Shown: positions 1 to 7,873 of the stretch, one piece after another | How the letters are laid out: every line of letters begins with the position of its first letter | How positions within the stretch are numbered: the first letter of the stretch is position 1 | Origin: Pseudomonas huaxiensis | Lineage (GTDB): Bacteria > Pseudomonadota > Gammaproteobacteria > Pseudomonadales > Pseudomonadaceae | Length of the DNA stretch: 64,000 nt | Reading direction: 5' to 3' | Assembly: GCF_003231275.1 (NCBI RefSeq) | Contig: NZ_QKVL01000028.1 | Location: forward strand, 1 to 64,000 | The notes under the pieces: generated by a model | Told to the model about the DNA's origin: nothing | What the model saw: the letters and a program-made list of their open reading frames with translations, nothing else | Databases searched by the model: none | Program-made: the position numbers and the translations under genes

Positions 1-69
1 CTAGATAGTGAAAATCGGCTTTAGCGTTCCTTAAATAGAACGTAGGCTGCTGCAGTTTTTCAGGGCAAT

Positions 70-98
70 AAAAAAGGCCGCATTGCGCGGCCCTCTTT
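70..98 (-). terminator. Rho-independent terminator of gabP
   Basis: The stem GGCCGC / GCGGCC (76-81 with 87-92) is followed, read on the minus strand, by a run of six T. It lies about 20 bases beyond the gabP stop codon and is therefore taken as that gene's terminator. The first 60 bases of the window show no feature. Confidence 0.75.
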
Positions 99-111
99 CA
101 CTTCAACAACT

Positions 112-1506
112 TCAGTTATCCAGCACCAACGCCCCAGCCTTCTCGGCCTTGCGCTTGCGCGCCACCAGCAGGCCCGCCGCAACCACGGCAATGCTCAGCA
201 GAGCGGTGGAGATCACTTCCGCCCGATGATCCGGACGGATCAGCATCAGGGTCAGTACACCAACGATGAAGAAGATGGTCGCCCAGGTCAGCACCGGGAA
301 CGCCCACATCTTGAAGTCGATCTTCTCGCCACGCGCCATACGCTGACGGCGCATGCGCAGTTGCGATACGGCAATCACCAAATACACCAGCAGCGCGATC
401 GCGCCCGAACTGGCCAACAGGAATTCGAACACCTGCGCCGGAGCAACGTAGTTGGCAAACACGGTCAGGAACGCCGCCGCAGTAGACAGCAGCACCGCAT
501 AGTGCGGCGTGCCGCTGGAGGTGGTGCGCTGGGCCATGGCCGGCGCATCACCGCGCTTGCTCAGGGAGAACAGCATGCGCGACGAGGTGTACAGCGCCGA
601 GTTCAGGCAGCTGGTCACGGCGATCAGGACGACGATGTCGACGATCACTTTGGCGTGCGGCACGCCCATCAGTTGCAGCACAGTCTGGTACGAACCGACT
701 TCAGCCAGCTCGCCCGAATTCCACGGCACCAAGGCCACGACGATGAAGATCGATACAAGGTAGAACAGGAAGATCCGCCAGATTACCGAGTTGGTCGCCT
801 TGCTGATCTGCCGGCCCGGGTCTTTCGATTCTGCGGCGGCAATGGTGACGATTTCGGTACCCATGAACGAGAACATGGTGGTCAGCATCGCGCCCAGCAC
901 CGCGCCGAGGCCGTTGGGCATGAAGCCCTGGGTGTCGAACAGATGGCTGACGCCGCTGACCTGGCTGTTCGGCATGAAGCCGAAGATCGCTGCCAGACCG
1001 AGAATGATGAAGCCGATGATCGCCACAACCTTGAGCAGGGCGAACCAGAACTCGAATTCACCGTAGTTCTTCACGCTGAACAGGTTGGTCGCGGTCAGCA
1101 ACAGGGTGATGACCAGGGTGAAGACCCAGATCGCCACGTCGGGGAACCAGGCATTAAGAATGGTTGCGGCGGCGTTCGCCTCCAGCGGGATGACCAGCAC
1201 CCAGAACCACCAGTACAGCCAGCCGATGGTGAAGCCGGCCCAGTGACCAATGGCACGGTCGGCATACGTCGAGAAAGAACCGGTATCCGGCGAGGCTACG
1301 GCCATTTCGCCGAGCATGCGCATCACCAGCACTACCAGCGTGCCTGCGGCGGCGTACGCCAACAGCACGGCCGGACCTGCGGCAGCGATAGCGTGGCCGG
1401 AGCCGACGAACAGACCGGCGCCGATCACGCCTGCGATGGACAGCATGGTCACATGCCGTTGCTTGAGCCCCTGAGCGAGGTCATTGGAATTGTGCGTACC
1501 GCTCAT
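112..1506 (-). CDS. gabP: GABA permease (APC superfamily)
   Basis: This is a 464-residue inner-membrane amino acid transporter of the APC superfamily, expected to import 4-aminobutyrate by proton symport. The N-terminal part (LKQRHVTMLSIAGVIGAGLF) and the stretch VKNYGEFEFW are characteristic of GabP, and about twelve hydrophobic segments are visible along the protein. The length equals that of E. coli GabP (466 residues). An in-frame ATG lies 132 bases further upstream, but the start at 1506 is preferred because AAAGG sits just before it and because family alignment begins there. The gene is transcribed alone, divergent from the histidine-type ABC operon. Close relatives for proline or aromatic amino acids exist, so the substrate is inferred from sequence resemblance. 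Confidence 0.9.
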   Translation of the reverse strand: MSGTHNSNDLAQGLKQRHVTMLSIAGVIGAGLFVGSGHAIAAAGPAVLLAYAAAGTLVVLVMRMLGEMAVASPDTGSFSTYADRAIGHWAGFTIGWLYWWFWVLVIPLEANAAATILNAWFPDVAIWVFTLVITLLLTATNLFSVKNYGEFEFWFALLKVVAIIGFIILGLAAIFGFMPNSQVSGVSHLFDTQGFMPNGLGAVLGAMLTTMFSFMGTEIVTIAAAESKDPGRQISKATNSVIWRIFLFYLVSIFIVVALVPWNSGELAEVGSYQTVLQLMGVPHAKVIVDIVVLIAVTSCLNSALYTSSRMLFSLSKRGDAPAMAQRTTSSGTPHYAVLLSTAAAFLTVFANYVAPAQVFEFLLASSGAIALLVYLVIAVSQLRMRRQRMARGEKIDFKMWAFPVLTWATIFFIVGVLTLMLIRPDHRAEVISTALLSIAVVAAGLLVARKRKAEKAGALVLDN

Positions 1507-2113
1507 AAAACTACCTTTGCAAAGAATGGGGGATCTTCCCGCGTTTGGAGCCGCAATGCCCTTGTGAGGCGCCCTGCGGTTCGTGGCAGCTTGATAGCAA
1601 TGAGCGGGCCAGCTTGATGACCGGCCATTCTGAAACACTCTGTAACCACGACTTATAAGGCTTGCGGCGCTTTCAGCCAGTCGTTGACCGAAAGGCCGCC
1701 AACCTTGCCCGACTTTCCGTGATTACTGAAATACCCACTTACAATTAGAAATGGGCGCACCATAACCAACCACAGGTAACACCTTTGCAAATTCATGGTG
1801 CGCAAAAGGTGCAACCGCCAAGCGCAACCACGTCTCTAGCCAGGTGTTACCAACCATCGCCGTGACCAAATACGGCTTTCCAGCAGCGGCCAAAACTGGC
1901 ACCATCGCGCCTTTTTTCATCATGGCTCCGGCCCCGCGAAGCGAAACGGCGGACAGCAGCGCGACAGTCCACTGCAGCGATGCGACACCCGCCGTTCCCG
2001 CGGCCGACCACCCTGCTCGACCTTGTTGGCTGTGATCCGAGCGCTATGCTAGCGTGGCGCCTCGCCAGGAAGGCCGCCAACAGCAGAACGCACCGAATCA
2101 ATGAGGACCGCAC
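1507..2113. other. Intergenic regulatory region between gabP and hisP
   Basis: This 607-base region separates two divergent transport units. No gene is credible in it. It contains a perfect 9-base inverted repeat, GCGCACCAT (1755-1763) and ATGGTGCGC (1795-1803), and a further GCACCAT near 1898. These resemble half-sites of the nitrogen regulator NtrC (TGCACC/GGTGCA), which would suit genes for nitrogen-source uptake, but this is inference. No convincing sigma-54 promoter was found next to them. Confidence 0.4.
2023..2050 (+). promoter_or_regulatory. Probable sigma-70 promoter of the ABC transporter operon
   Basis: TTGTTG (2023-2028) and TATGCT (2045-2050) are separated by 16 bases and lie about 65 bases upstream of the hisP start, a fair match to a housekeeping promoter. 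It is assigned by eye only. Confidence 0.4.
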
Positions 2114-2887
2114 ATGGCCCAGGCCACGCCAGCACTGGAAATCCGCAACCTGCATAAACGCTACGGCGACCAGGAAATTCTCAAGGGCATTTCCCTCACC
2201 GCCCGCGACGGCGACGTGATCTCCATCCTCGGCTCTTCCGGTTCCGGCAAGTCCACCCTGCTGCGCTGCATCAACCTGCTGGAAAATCCGCATCAGGGCG
2301 AAATCCTGGTGGCGGGCGAGTCGCTCAAACTCAAGTCCGCGCGCAACGGCGAACTGGTGGCCGCCGACAACAAGCAGATCAACCGCCTGCGCAGCGAAAT
2401 CGGCTTCGTCTTCCAGAACTTCAACCTGTGGCCGCACATGAGCATCCTCGACAACATCATCGAGGCCCCTCGTCGCGTGCTCGGCCAGAGCAAGGCCGAG
2501 GCCATCGAGCACGCTGAAGCGCTGCTCGACAAGGTCGGCATCCACAACAAGCGCCACAGCTACCCCGCCGAACTCTCGGGCGGCCAGCAACAGCGCGCGG
2601 CCATCGCCCGCACCCTGGCCATGAAACCCAAGGTCATCCTGTTCGACGAACCCACCTCCGCGCTGGACCCGGAAATGGTCCAGGAAGTCCTCAACGTCAT
2701 CCGGGCCCTGGCCGAGGAAGGCCGGACCATGCTCCTGGTGACCCACGAAATGGGCTTTGCCCGCCAGGTCTCCAGCGAAGTCGTCTTCCTTCACCAGGGC
2801 CTGATCGAAGAGCAGGGATCGCCGCAGCAGGTTTTCGAAAACCCGACCTCGGCGCGTTGTAAGCAATTCATGTCCAGCAACCGCTAA
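2114..2887 (+). CDS. hisP: ABC transporter ATP-binding protein for histidine/basic amino acids
   Basis: This 257-residue protein is the ATPase subunit of a polar amino acid importer. Walker A is GSSGSGKS (40-47), the Q-loop glutamine is Q101, the ABC signature LSGGQ is at 154-158, Walker B VILFDEP at 174-180 and the switch histidine at 211. Length and sequence follow enteric HisP closely, including the insertion after ILVAGESLKL that distinguishes the HisP/ArgT group. It is the first gene of an operon with a binding protein and two permeases, all on the same strand. Uptake of histidine, arginine, lysine or ornithine is the expected role; the exact substrate cannot be read from the sequence. 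Confidence 0.9.
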   Translation: MAQATPALEIRNLHKRYGDQEILKGISLTARDGDVISILGSSGSGKSTLLRCINLLENPHQGEILVAGESLKLKSARNGELVAADNKQINRLRSEIGFVFQNFNLWPHMSILDNIIEAPRRVLGQSKAEAIEHAEALLDKVGIHNKRHSYPAELSGGQQQRAAIARTLAMKPKVILFDEPTSALDPEMVQEVLNVIRALAEEGRTMLLVTHEMGFARQVSSEVVFLHQGLIEEQGSPQQVFENPTSARCKQFMSSNR

Positions 2888-2900
2888 CGGAGCAACACGC

Positions 2901-3653
2901 ATGCAGAACTACAAGAAATTCCTCCTGGCCGCTGCCGCCACGCTGGTGTTCTCGGCCAATGCCATGGCCGCCGAAAAACTCAAGATGGGCATCGAAGCGG
3001 CCTACCCGCCGTTCAACAGCAAAGACGCCAGCGGCCAGGTCGTCGGCTTCGACAAAGACATCGGCGACGCCCTGTGCGCCAAGATGAAAGTCGAGTGCGA
3101 AGTGGTCACCTCCGACTGGGACGGCATCATCCCGTCGCTGCTGGCCAAGAAGTACGACTTCATCGTCTCCTCGCTGTCGATCACCGACGAGCGCAAGCAA
3201 GCCGTTGACTTCACCGACCGCTACTACTCCAACAAGCTGCAGTTCATCGCGCCGAAAAACGTCGACTTCAAGACCGACAAGGACTACCTGAAGGGCAAGA
3301 CCATCGGCACCCAGCGCGCCACCCTGTCTGGCACCTGGCTGGAAGACACCTACGGCAGCGACATCAAGCTGAGCCTGTACGACACCCAGGAAAACGCCTA
3401 CCTCGACCTGACCTCCGGCCGTGTCGACGCACTGCTGGCTGACAAGTACGTGAACTACGACTGGCTGAAATCCGATGCCGGCAAAAACTACGAGTTCAAA
3501 GGCGAGCCCGTGGTGGAAAGCGACGAAATCGGCATCGCCGTACGCAAGGGTGACCCACTGCGCGAGAAGCTGAACGCCGCGCTGAAAGAAATCATCGCCG
3601 ACGGCACGTACAAGAAGATCAACGACAAGTACTTCCCGTTCAGCATCTATTGA
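2901..3653 (+). CDS. Periplasmic amino acid-binding protein (HisJ/ArgT-like)
   Basis: This 250-residue protein is the solute-binding component of the importer. A signal peptide of about 23 residues ends at AMA/AE, followed by the family-3 binding protein start (KLKMGIEAAYPPFNSKDASG), which contacts the ligand in this family, and by VGFDKDIGDALC. The start at 2901 is preceded by CGGAG. It begins 13 bases after hisP and is separated from the first permease by a strong stem-loop, which may allow it to be made in excess. It belongs to the lysine/arginine/ornithine/histidine group rather than the glutamine or cystine group, by overall resemblance. Confidence 0.88.
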   Translation: MQNYKKFLLAAAATLVFSANAMAAEKLKMGIEAAYPPFNSKDASGQVVGFDKDIGDALCAKMKVECEVVTSDWDGIIPSLLAKKYDFIVSSLSITDERKQAVDFTDRYYSNKLQFIAPKNVDFKTDKDYLKGKTIGTQRATLSGTWLEDTYGSDIKLSLYDTQENAYLDLTSGRVDALLADKYVNYDWLKSDAGKNYEFKGEPVVESDEIGIAVRKGDPLREKLNAALKEIIADGTYKKINDKYFPFSIY

Positions 3654-3661
3654 TTCGCCCC

Positions 3662-3690
3662 GACCGGTACCGCCTTGCGCGGTGCCGGTC
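3662..3690 (+). other. Intercistronic stem-loop after the binding-protein gene
   Basis: The stem GACCGGTACCGC (3662-3673) pairs with GCGGTGCCGGTC (3679-3690) through 12 positions, one of them G-T, around a five-base loop. There is no T-run behind it, so it is more likely an mRNA-stabilising or partially attenuating element than a full terminator. Such hairpins are known between binding-protein and permease genes in this transporter class. Confidence 0.65.
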
Positions 3691-3708
3691 CCTTGAACAC
3701 TCCTGCCC

Positions 3709-4404
3709 ATGAATATTGATCTACACGGATTCGGCCCGGCACTCGCGGCCGGCACGCTGGTGACCGTCAAACTGGCGCTCTCGGCGCTTTGCCTGGGCCT
3801 GGTGCTCGGCCTGCTCGGCGCCCTGGCCAAGACCTCGCCGCGCAAACCGCTGCGCTGGATCGGCGGCACCTACTCGACCATCGTTCGCGGCGTACCCGAG
3901 CTGCTCTGGGTGCTCTTCATCTATTTCGGCTCCGTCACCCTGATGAGCCAACTGGGCGAACTGCTCGGCATGCCCGGCCTGGAGCTCAGCGCCTTCGCCG
4001 CCGGCGTCATCGCCCTCGGCCTGTGCTTCGGCGCCTACGCCACGGAAGTGTTCCGCGGCGCGCTGCTGGCGATCCCCAAGGGACACCGTGAAGCGGGCAT
4101 GGCCCTGGGCCTGTCCAAAGGCCGCATCTTCTCGCGGCTGATCCTGCCGCAAATGTGGCGCCTCGCCCTGCCGGGCCTTGGCAACCTGTTCATGATCCTG
4201 ATGAAAGACACCGCGCTGGTCTCGGTGATCGGCCTGGAAGAAATCATGCGTCAGGCGCAGAACGGCGTGACCACCAGCAAGGAACCGTTCACCTTCTACC
4301 TGGTGGCGGCCTTCATCTACCTCGGCCTGACCGTACTGGCCATGACCGGCATGCACTTCATGGAAAAACGCGCCGCACGCGGCTTCGCGAGGGCCAACTC
4401 ATGA
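3709..4404 (+). CDS. hisQ: Amino acid ABC transporter permease HisQ-like
   Basis: This 231-residue inner-membrane subunit has about five hydrophobic segments and the conserved cytoplasmic EAA loop (EAGMALGLSKGRIFSRLILP), which docks on the ATPase. It pairs with the following permease to form the channel; the two genes overlap by four bases (ATGA), a sign of translational coupling. Length fits the HisQ family (about 228). The start ATG at 3709 follows a weak ribosome site. Confidence 0.88.
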   Translation: MNIDLHGFGPALAAGTLVTVKLALSALCLGLVLGLLGALAKTSPRKPLRWIGGTYSTIVRGVPELLWVLFIYFGSVTLMSQLGELLGMPGLELSAFAAGVIALGLCFGAYATEVFRGALLAIPKGHREAGMALGLSKGRIFSRLILPQMWRLALPGLGNLFMILMKDTALVSVIGLEEIMRQAQNGVTTSKEPFTFYLVAAFIYLGLTVLAMTGMHFMEKRAARGFARANS

Positions 4405-5090
4405 ATTGGGAAGTCATCATCAAGTGGCTGCCACGCCTGGCCCAGGGCGCCACGCTCACGCTTGAGCTGCTGGCCATCTCCGTCATCGTCGGCCTGATCA
4501 TTGCCATCCCGCTGGGCATCGCCCGGTCGTCGCGGCTCTGGTATGTGCGCGCCGTGCCTTACGGCTACATCTTCTTCTTCCGGGGTACTCCGTTGCTGGT
4601 GCAACTGTTCCTGGTCTACTACGGCCTGGCGCAGTTCGAGGCGGTCAAATCCAGCGCGCTGTGGCCGTACCTGCGCGACCCGTTCTGGTGTACCGCGCTG
4701 ACCATGACCCTGCACACCGCCGCCTACATCGCCGAGATTCTGCGCGGCTCGCTGCAGGCCATCCCGCGGGGCGAGATCGAAGCGGCGCGGGCGCTGGGCA
4801 TGTCCCGCGCTACCGCGATGCTCCACATCATGCTGCCGCGCGCCGCGCGCATTGGCTTGCCGGCGTACAGCAACGAAGTGATCCTGATGCTCAAGGCCAG
4901 CGCCCTGGCCAGCACCGTCACCCTGCTGGACATCACCGGCATGGCCCGCACGATCATCGCCCGGACCTACATGCCGGTAGAGATCTTCTTCGCTGCGGGC
5001 GTGTTCTACCTGGTGATCTCCTTCGTGCTGGTGCAAGGCTTCAAAGGGCTGGAACGCTGGTTGCGGGTGGACGCCGCGCAAGGCCGCTGA
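4401..5090 (+). CDS. hisM: Amino acid ABC transporter permease HisM-like
   Basis: This 229-residue second permease subunit begins at MNWEVIIKWL with its ATG inside the hisQ stop codon. It carries the EAA loop (EAARALGMSRATAMLHIMLP) near residue 130 and the FFRGTPLLVQLFL segment typical of this family. It ends the transporter operon; tandem REP-like palindromes begin immediately after its stop codon. An open frame extends upstream inside hisQ but nothing supports an earlier start. Confidence 0.88.
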   Translation: MNWEVIIKWLPRLAQGATLTLELLAISVIVGLIIAIPLGIARSSRLWYVRAVPYGYIFFFRGTPLLVQLFLVYYGLAQFEAVKSSALWPYLRDPFWCTALTMTLHTAAYIAEILRGSLQAIPRGEIEAARALGMSRATAMLHIMLPRAARIGLPAYSNEVILMLKASALASTVTLLDITGMARTIIARTYMPVEIFFAAGVFYLVISFVLVQGFKGLERWLRVDAAQGR

Positions 5091-5224
5091 TCTACCTCCC
5101 ACAGACTCACCTTCTGTGGGAGCTAGCCTGGATCTAACGCCCCCCCACAGACTCGTCCTCTGTGGAAGCTGGCTTAGATCTAACTCCCTCCCACAGACTC
5201 TGTGGGAGCTGGCTTGCCAGCGAT
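5089..5224. repeat. Three tandem REP-like palindromic units
   Basis: Three head-to-tail units of 42 to 48 bases begin with GATCTA at 5089, 5131 and 5177. Each contains a CCCACAGA...TCTGTGGG-type palindrome (the second copy reads TGTGGAAG), and the third continues into GCTGGCTTGCCAGCGATG, the usual Pseudomonas REP core. They directly abut the hisM stop codon and probably act as transcript 3' end structure. Confidence 0.75.
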
Positions 5225-5267
5225 GAGTCCCTCAAATCCCCACACAGCTCACGCCCGGTCCACACCC

Positions 5268-6512
5268 ATGCCCCACCTGGAAAACGACCAACTCCTCCCC
5301 CGCTTCCAGGCCCTGGACCGTTTCCTTCGCCAGCATCACCCCCTCTGGCACCCGCGCCCCTTCACCACCCTGCACCTGTCGTGGGAAACCACCCACCCGC
5401 AGCTCGCCGAGTGGCTGCGCGCCCGCACACTGGAACAGGCCGAGTCCGCCCACAACCAGCCCCACACCGTCCCGGCCCCGGCGCCTTATCCACAACTCGC
5501 CGCCGAAGCCCAGACGCTGTCTGCCCTTGGCGACTTATCCACAATCGCCCTCACCCCGGCACCATCACGCCTGAGCACCGACGTCCCCGGCCGCAAATGG
5601 CAGCAGATCGAAGCCTTCGCCGCCCACCTCGACTTCGCCCGCCGCCCGAGTCAGTGGCTCGACTGGTGCGCCGGCAAAGGCCACCTCGGCCGACGGCTAC
5701 TGCACCCGGATCAACACCTCACCTGCCTGGAATACGACCCCGCCCTGGTCGCCGCCGGTGAACAGCTCAGCCAGCATCATCACCTGCCGGCGAGCCACCA
5801 CCTCCAGGACGTCATGGCCGACAGCGCCGCCGCCCGCCTTCACGCCGACCACACCCCCGTGGCCCTGCACGCCTGCGGCGACCTCCACGTGCGCCTCATG
5901 CAACTCGCCAGCGCCGCCGGCTGCGCGCAACTGGCCATCGCCCCGTGCTGCTACAACCGCACCGCCGGCCCGCATTACCGGCCGTTATCCACAGCCGCCC
6001 GTGCTTCCGCCCTGCAACTCGACCTCGACGACCTTGGCCTGCCGCTGAGCGAAACCGTCACCGCTGGCAGCCGCGTCCGCCGCCAGCGCGACCAGTCCAT
6101 GGCCCGCCGCCTCGGCTTCGACCTGCTGCAACGGCAACTGCGCCAGACCGACGACTACCTGCCCACCCCCTCACTGCCCGGCGCTTGGCTGCAAAAACCC
6201 TTCGCCGACTACTGCAGCGACCTCGCCGAACTCAAAAGTTTGCCAATAAAGGAAGCACCGGACTGGGACGCACTGGAAGCTGCCGGCTGGCGGCGCCTGG
6301 CCGAAGTGCGCAACCTCGAACTCCTGCGCAACCTCTTCCGCCGCCCGCTGGAACTCTGGCTCGTCCTCGACCGTGCGCTCTACCTGCGCGAACGGGGCTA
6401 CAACGTCCGCCTCGGCACCTTCTGCCCCCACCCCCTCACCCCGCGCAACCTCATGCTGCTGGCGGAACAACCTGTGGATAACTCTGTGGGCAACTTCCCC
6501 GCAAAAACGTGA
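5268..6512 (+). CDS. Class I SAM-dependent methyltransferase-domain protein
   Basis: This 414-residue protein has a central Rossmann methyltransferase domain. The SAM-binding motif I is WLDWCAGKGHLGRRLL (about 125-140), an acidic residue follows at the end of the next strand (CLEYDP), and IAPCCYNR lies near residue 225; this combination is typical of the GSTCD/Methyltransf_32 group. The substrate is unknown. The start at 5268 (MPHLENDQ) is preferred over 5202, because the upstream 22 residues are translated from the REP repeat. Proline and leucine content is unusually high, and two TTA leucine codons, very rare in this genome type, occur only inside TTATCCACA sequences (see the DnaA-box entry). 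Confidence 0.75.
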   Translation: MPHLENDQLLPRFQALDRFLRQHHPLWHPRPFTTLHLSWETTHPQLAEWLRARTLEQAESAHNQPHTVPAPAPYPQLAAEAQTLSALGDLSTIALTPAPSRLSTDVPGRKWQQIEAFAAHLDFARRPSQWLDWCAGKGHLGRRLLHPDQHLTCLEYDPALVAAGEQLSQHHHLPASHHLQDVMADSAAARLHADHTPVALHACGDLHVRLMQLASAAGCAQLAIAPCCYNRTAGPHYRPLSTAARASALQLDLDDLGLPLSETVTAGSRVRRQRDQSMARRLGFDLLQRQLRQTDDYLPTPSLPGAWLQKPFADYCSDLAELKSLPIKEAPDWDALEAAGWRRLAEVRNLELLRNLFRRPLELWLVLDRALYLRERGYNVRLGTFCPHPLTPRNLMLLAEQPVDNSVGNFPAKT

Positions 6513-6659
6513 ACCACGCCCGTCGCGTCGGATTTTTCCACTTGAGGCTTTTCGGCTCATCTGCTAAAGGCCAGCAAAAACAGCCATTTGGTCGCGCGAC
6601 ACTGTGACGCGGTCGCGCACATGCATGGGGTGCAAGGGGTCGATGTGGTTTGTGCATAA
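5486..6659. promoter_or_regulatory. Cluster of DnaA-box sequences
   Basis: Four perfect TTATCCACA nonamers lie at 5486-5494, 5535-5543 and 5985-5993 (plus strand) and 6473-6481 (minus strand, TGTGGATAA). A fifth, TTATGCACA, fits TTATNCACA at 6651-6659 (minus). By eye only one other perfect copy exists in the 64 kb window, at 47932-47940. The consensus is the established high-affinity DnaA site. No AT-rich unwinding region or dnaA gene is present, so this is not an origin; a DnaA-titrating or regulatory locus is the inference. Confidence 0.5.
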
Positions 6660-6892
6660 GCGTTAAAGCGAATTACGCGGCCGCAGCTCAGATCGACTCT
6701 CACAACCCCCGCGCCACCCATCCCCCCATCTAACTGTAGGAGCGAGCTTGCTCGCGATCAGCCATCTCACGCCCGCAAACCCTCAAAACACCGGCCCCAA
6801 CGATCCTGCGCCCCAAGCCCCCAAAAAACGCCCCACCAGAAACGCCAAAAGCCCCGAAATACGGGGCTTCAAACAGGATTGCAAGGAAGTGG
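6513..6892. other. Gene-free region upstream of tRNA-Thr
   Basis: About 380 bases hold no credible gene. It contains the fifth DnaA-like nonamer (6651-6659), one REP element (6734-6758) and a hairpin AGCCCCG / CGGGGCT (6850-6868). Confidence 0.5.
6734..6758. repeat. REP element (GTAGGAGCGAGC type)
   Basis: CTGTAGGAGCGAGCTTGCTCGCGAT contains the palindrome GCGAGC-TT-GCTCGC. The same core recurs twice inside the large inverted repeat at 57.0-57.3 kb. Confidence 0.75.
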
Positions 6893-6920
6893 TTTACAGA
6901 TCCAAACCGATCGCTATAAT
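6893..6920 (+). promoter_or_regulatory. Promoter of tRNA-Thr
   Basis: TTTACA (6893-6898) and TATAAT (6915-6920) are 16 bases apart, followed by the GC-rich discriminator GGCGGCCC. Such discriminators are typical of stable-RNA promoters under stringent control. Confidence 0.75.
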
Positions 6921-6932
6921 GGCGGCCCTACC

Positions 6933-7088
<156 letters not shown>

Positions 7089-7603
7089 TGCTATCAGATT
7101 CTTGTGGTGGCCAGCGCTAAAAAGGGGGGGCTCCAGTGCTCCGCCCGCTGCTGCTGCCCTGGCTTTGCGAATACCACAAGGGACGGACTGCTCCTGACTG
7201 ACAGTCCGGCATGTCCCGGTCATTGAATCGCTGCGTCACACGACTCGGGATCTCGCGGCATGCCCGCTCAGCAGCAGAGCCCCATCTCTGGGGGCGGGAC
7301 AAAATAAATCCCCTTTTTCCTGTCCCCTTTTTCCTTGAGGAACATCGCTTCGCTCTGCACGATTTGAAGCGCCGCGGCATCACAGATACCCCTGGCGACC
7401 GCAAGCAGAAACAGGATGCCAACGGTCACCGATACGAGTCCATGCTATACACCTACGATTTCAGCCTGCCGCTTGTATCTCCCTCCGCGGAGTAGTCCTC
7501 AGACTCGATCTCTCTTGACTACCAGACAGAAGCATTGCCATCCTCTGCAAATGATGGCATTAGGCCTGTCACCACGAGCAGCGTTACTAACAAGGAAAGT
7601 TTT
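7089..7603. other. Gene-poor left part of the tRNA island
   Basis: The 515 bases have no supported gene. A short tandem repeat, CCCCTTTTTCCT twice (about 7310-7336), follows GGGACAAAATAAAT. Similar GGGACA/TGTCCC sequences often border IS200-like transposase genes in proteobacteria, but no transposase is present, so no mobile element is called. Confidence 0.35.
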
Positions 7604-7867
7604 ATGCCCAAAGGCAATCCAACAGCCGAACAGCTTTGGCAAGGCGAAGTATCTTTTTTTTCCCTAGACACCGATTTAATACAATCTGCCGGATATAAAT
7701 TTGAGAGCGGAGCTTTAAAACAACTACCAAAGCAATTGCCCGACACAATGAGCCTTCAACTATCAGAAGTAGTTGCAAGAGAAATAATTGCGCATCGTAT
7801 GGAGAGTGTCAGCAAAGCAATAGACAGTTTCAAGAGTTCCTCTGGAGACTTAAAAAGATTAGCTTAA
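7604..7867 (+). CDS. N-terminal half of a PIN-domain protein (split gene)
   Basis: This 87-residue frame starts at MPKGNPTAEQLW with a good ribosome site (AAGGAAAG, four bases before ATG). The segment VSFFSLDTDLIQSAG (16-30) matches the first strand of a PIN nuclease domain, with acidic residues D22 and D24 in the position of the first metal ligand. It ends at a TAA codon at 7865-7867, in the same frame as the next gene and only two codons before that gene's ATG. The two parts together look like one PIN-like protein (DUF4935-type) interrupted by a nonsense codon. A genuine two-gene arrangement is the alternative. Confidence 0.6.
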   Translation: MPKGNPTAEQLWQGEVSFFSLDTDLIQSAGYKFESGALKQLPKQLPDTMSLQLSEVVAREIIAHRMESVSKAIDSFKSSSGDLKRLA

Positions 7868-7873
7868 ATCCCA

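Noticed and set aside
1896..1911. Sigma-54 promoter candidate TGGCACCATCGCGCC
   Set aside because: The GC element falls one base short of the required spacing, and the TTGC part is absent.
5089..5224. Possible CRISPR-like repeat array
   Set aside because: The units are palindromic REP-like sequences with short shared linkers and no unique spacers of constant length; no cas genes are present.
7305..7340. Insertion-sequence end suggested by the CCCCTTTTTCCT tandem repeat
   Set aside because: No transposase, inverted terminal repeat or target duplication was found.
7211..7495. Open frames on both strands in the left part of the island
   Set aside because: They have no recognisable motif or good ribosome site and overlap each other on opposite strands; treated as non-coding.
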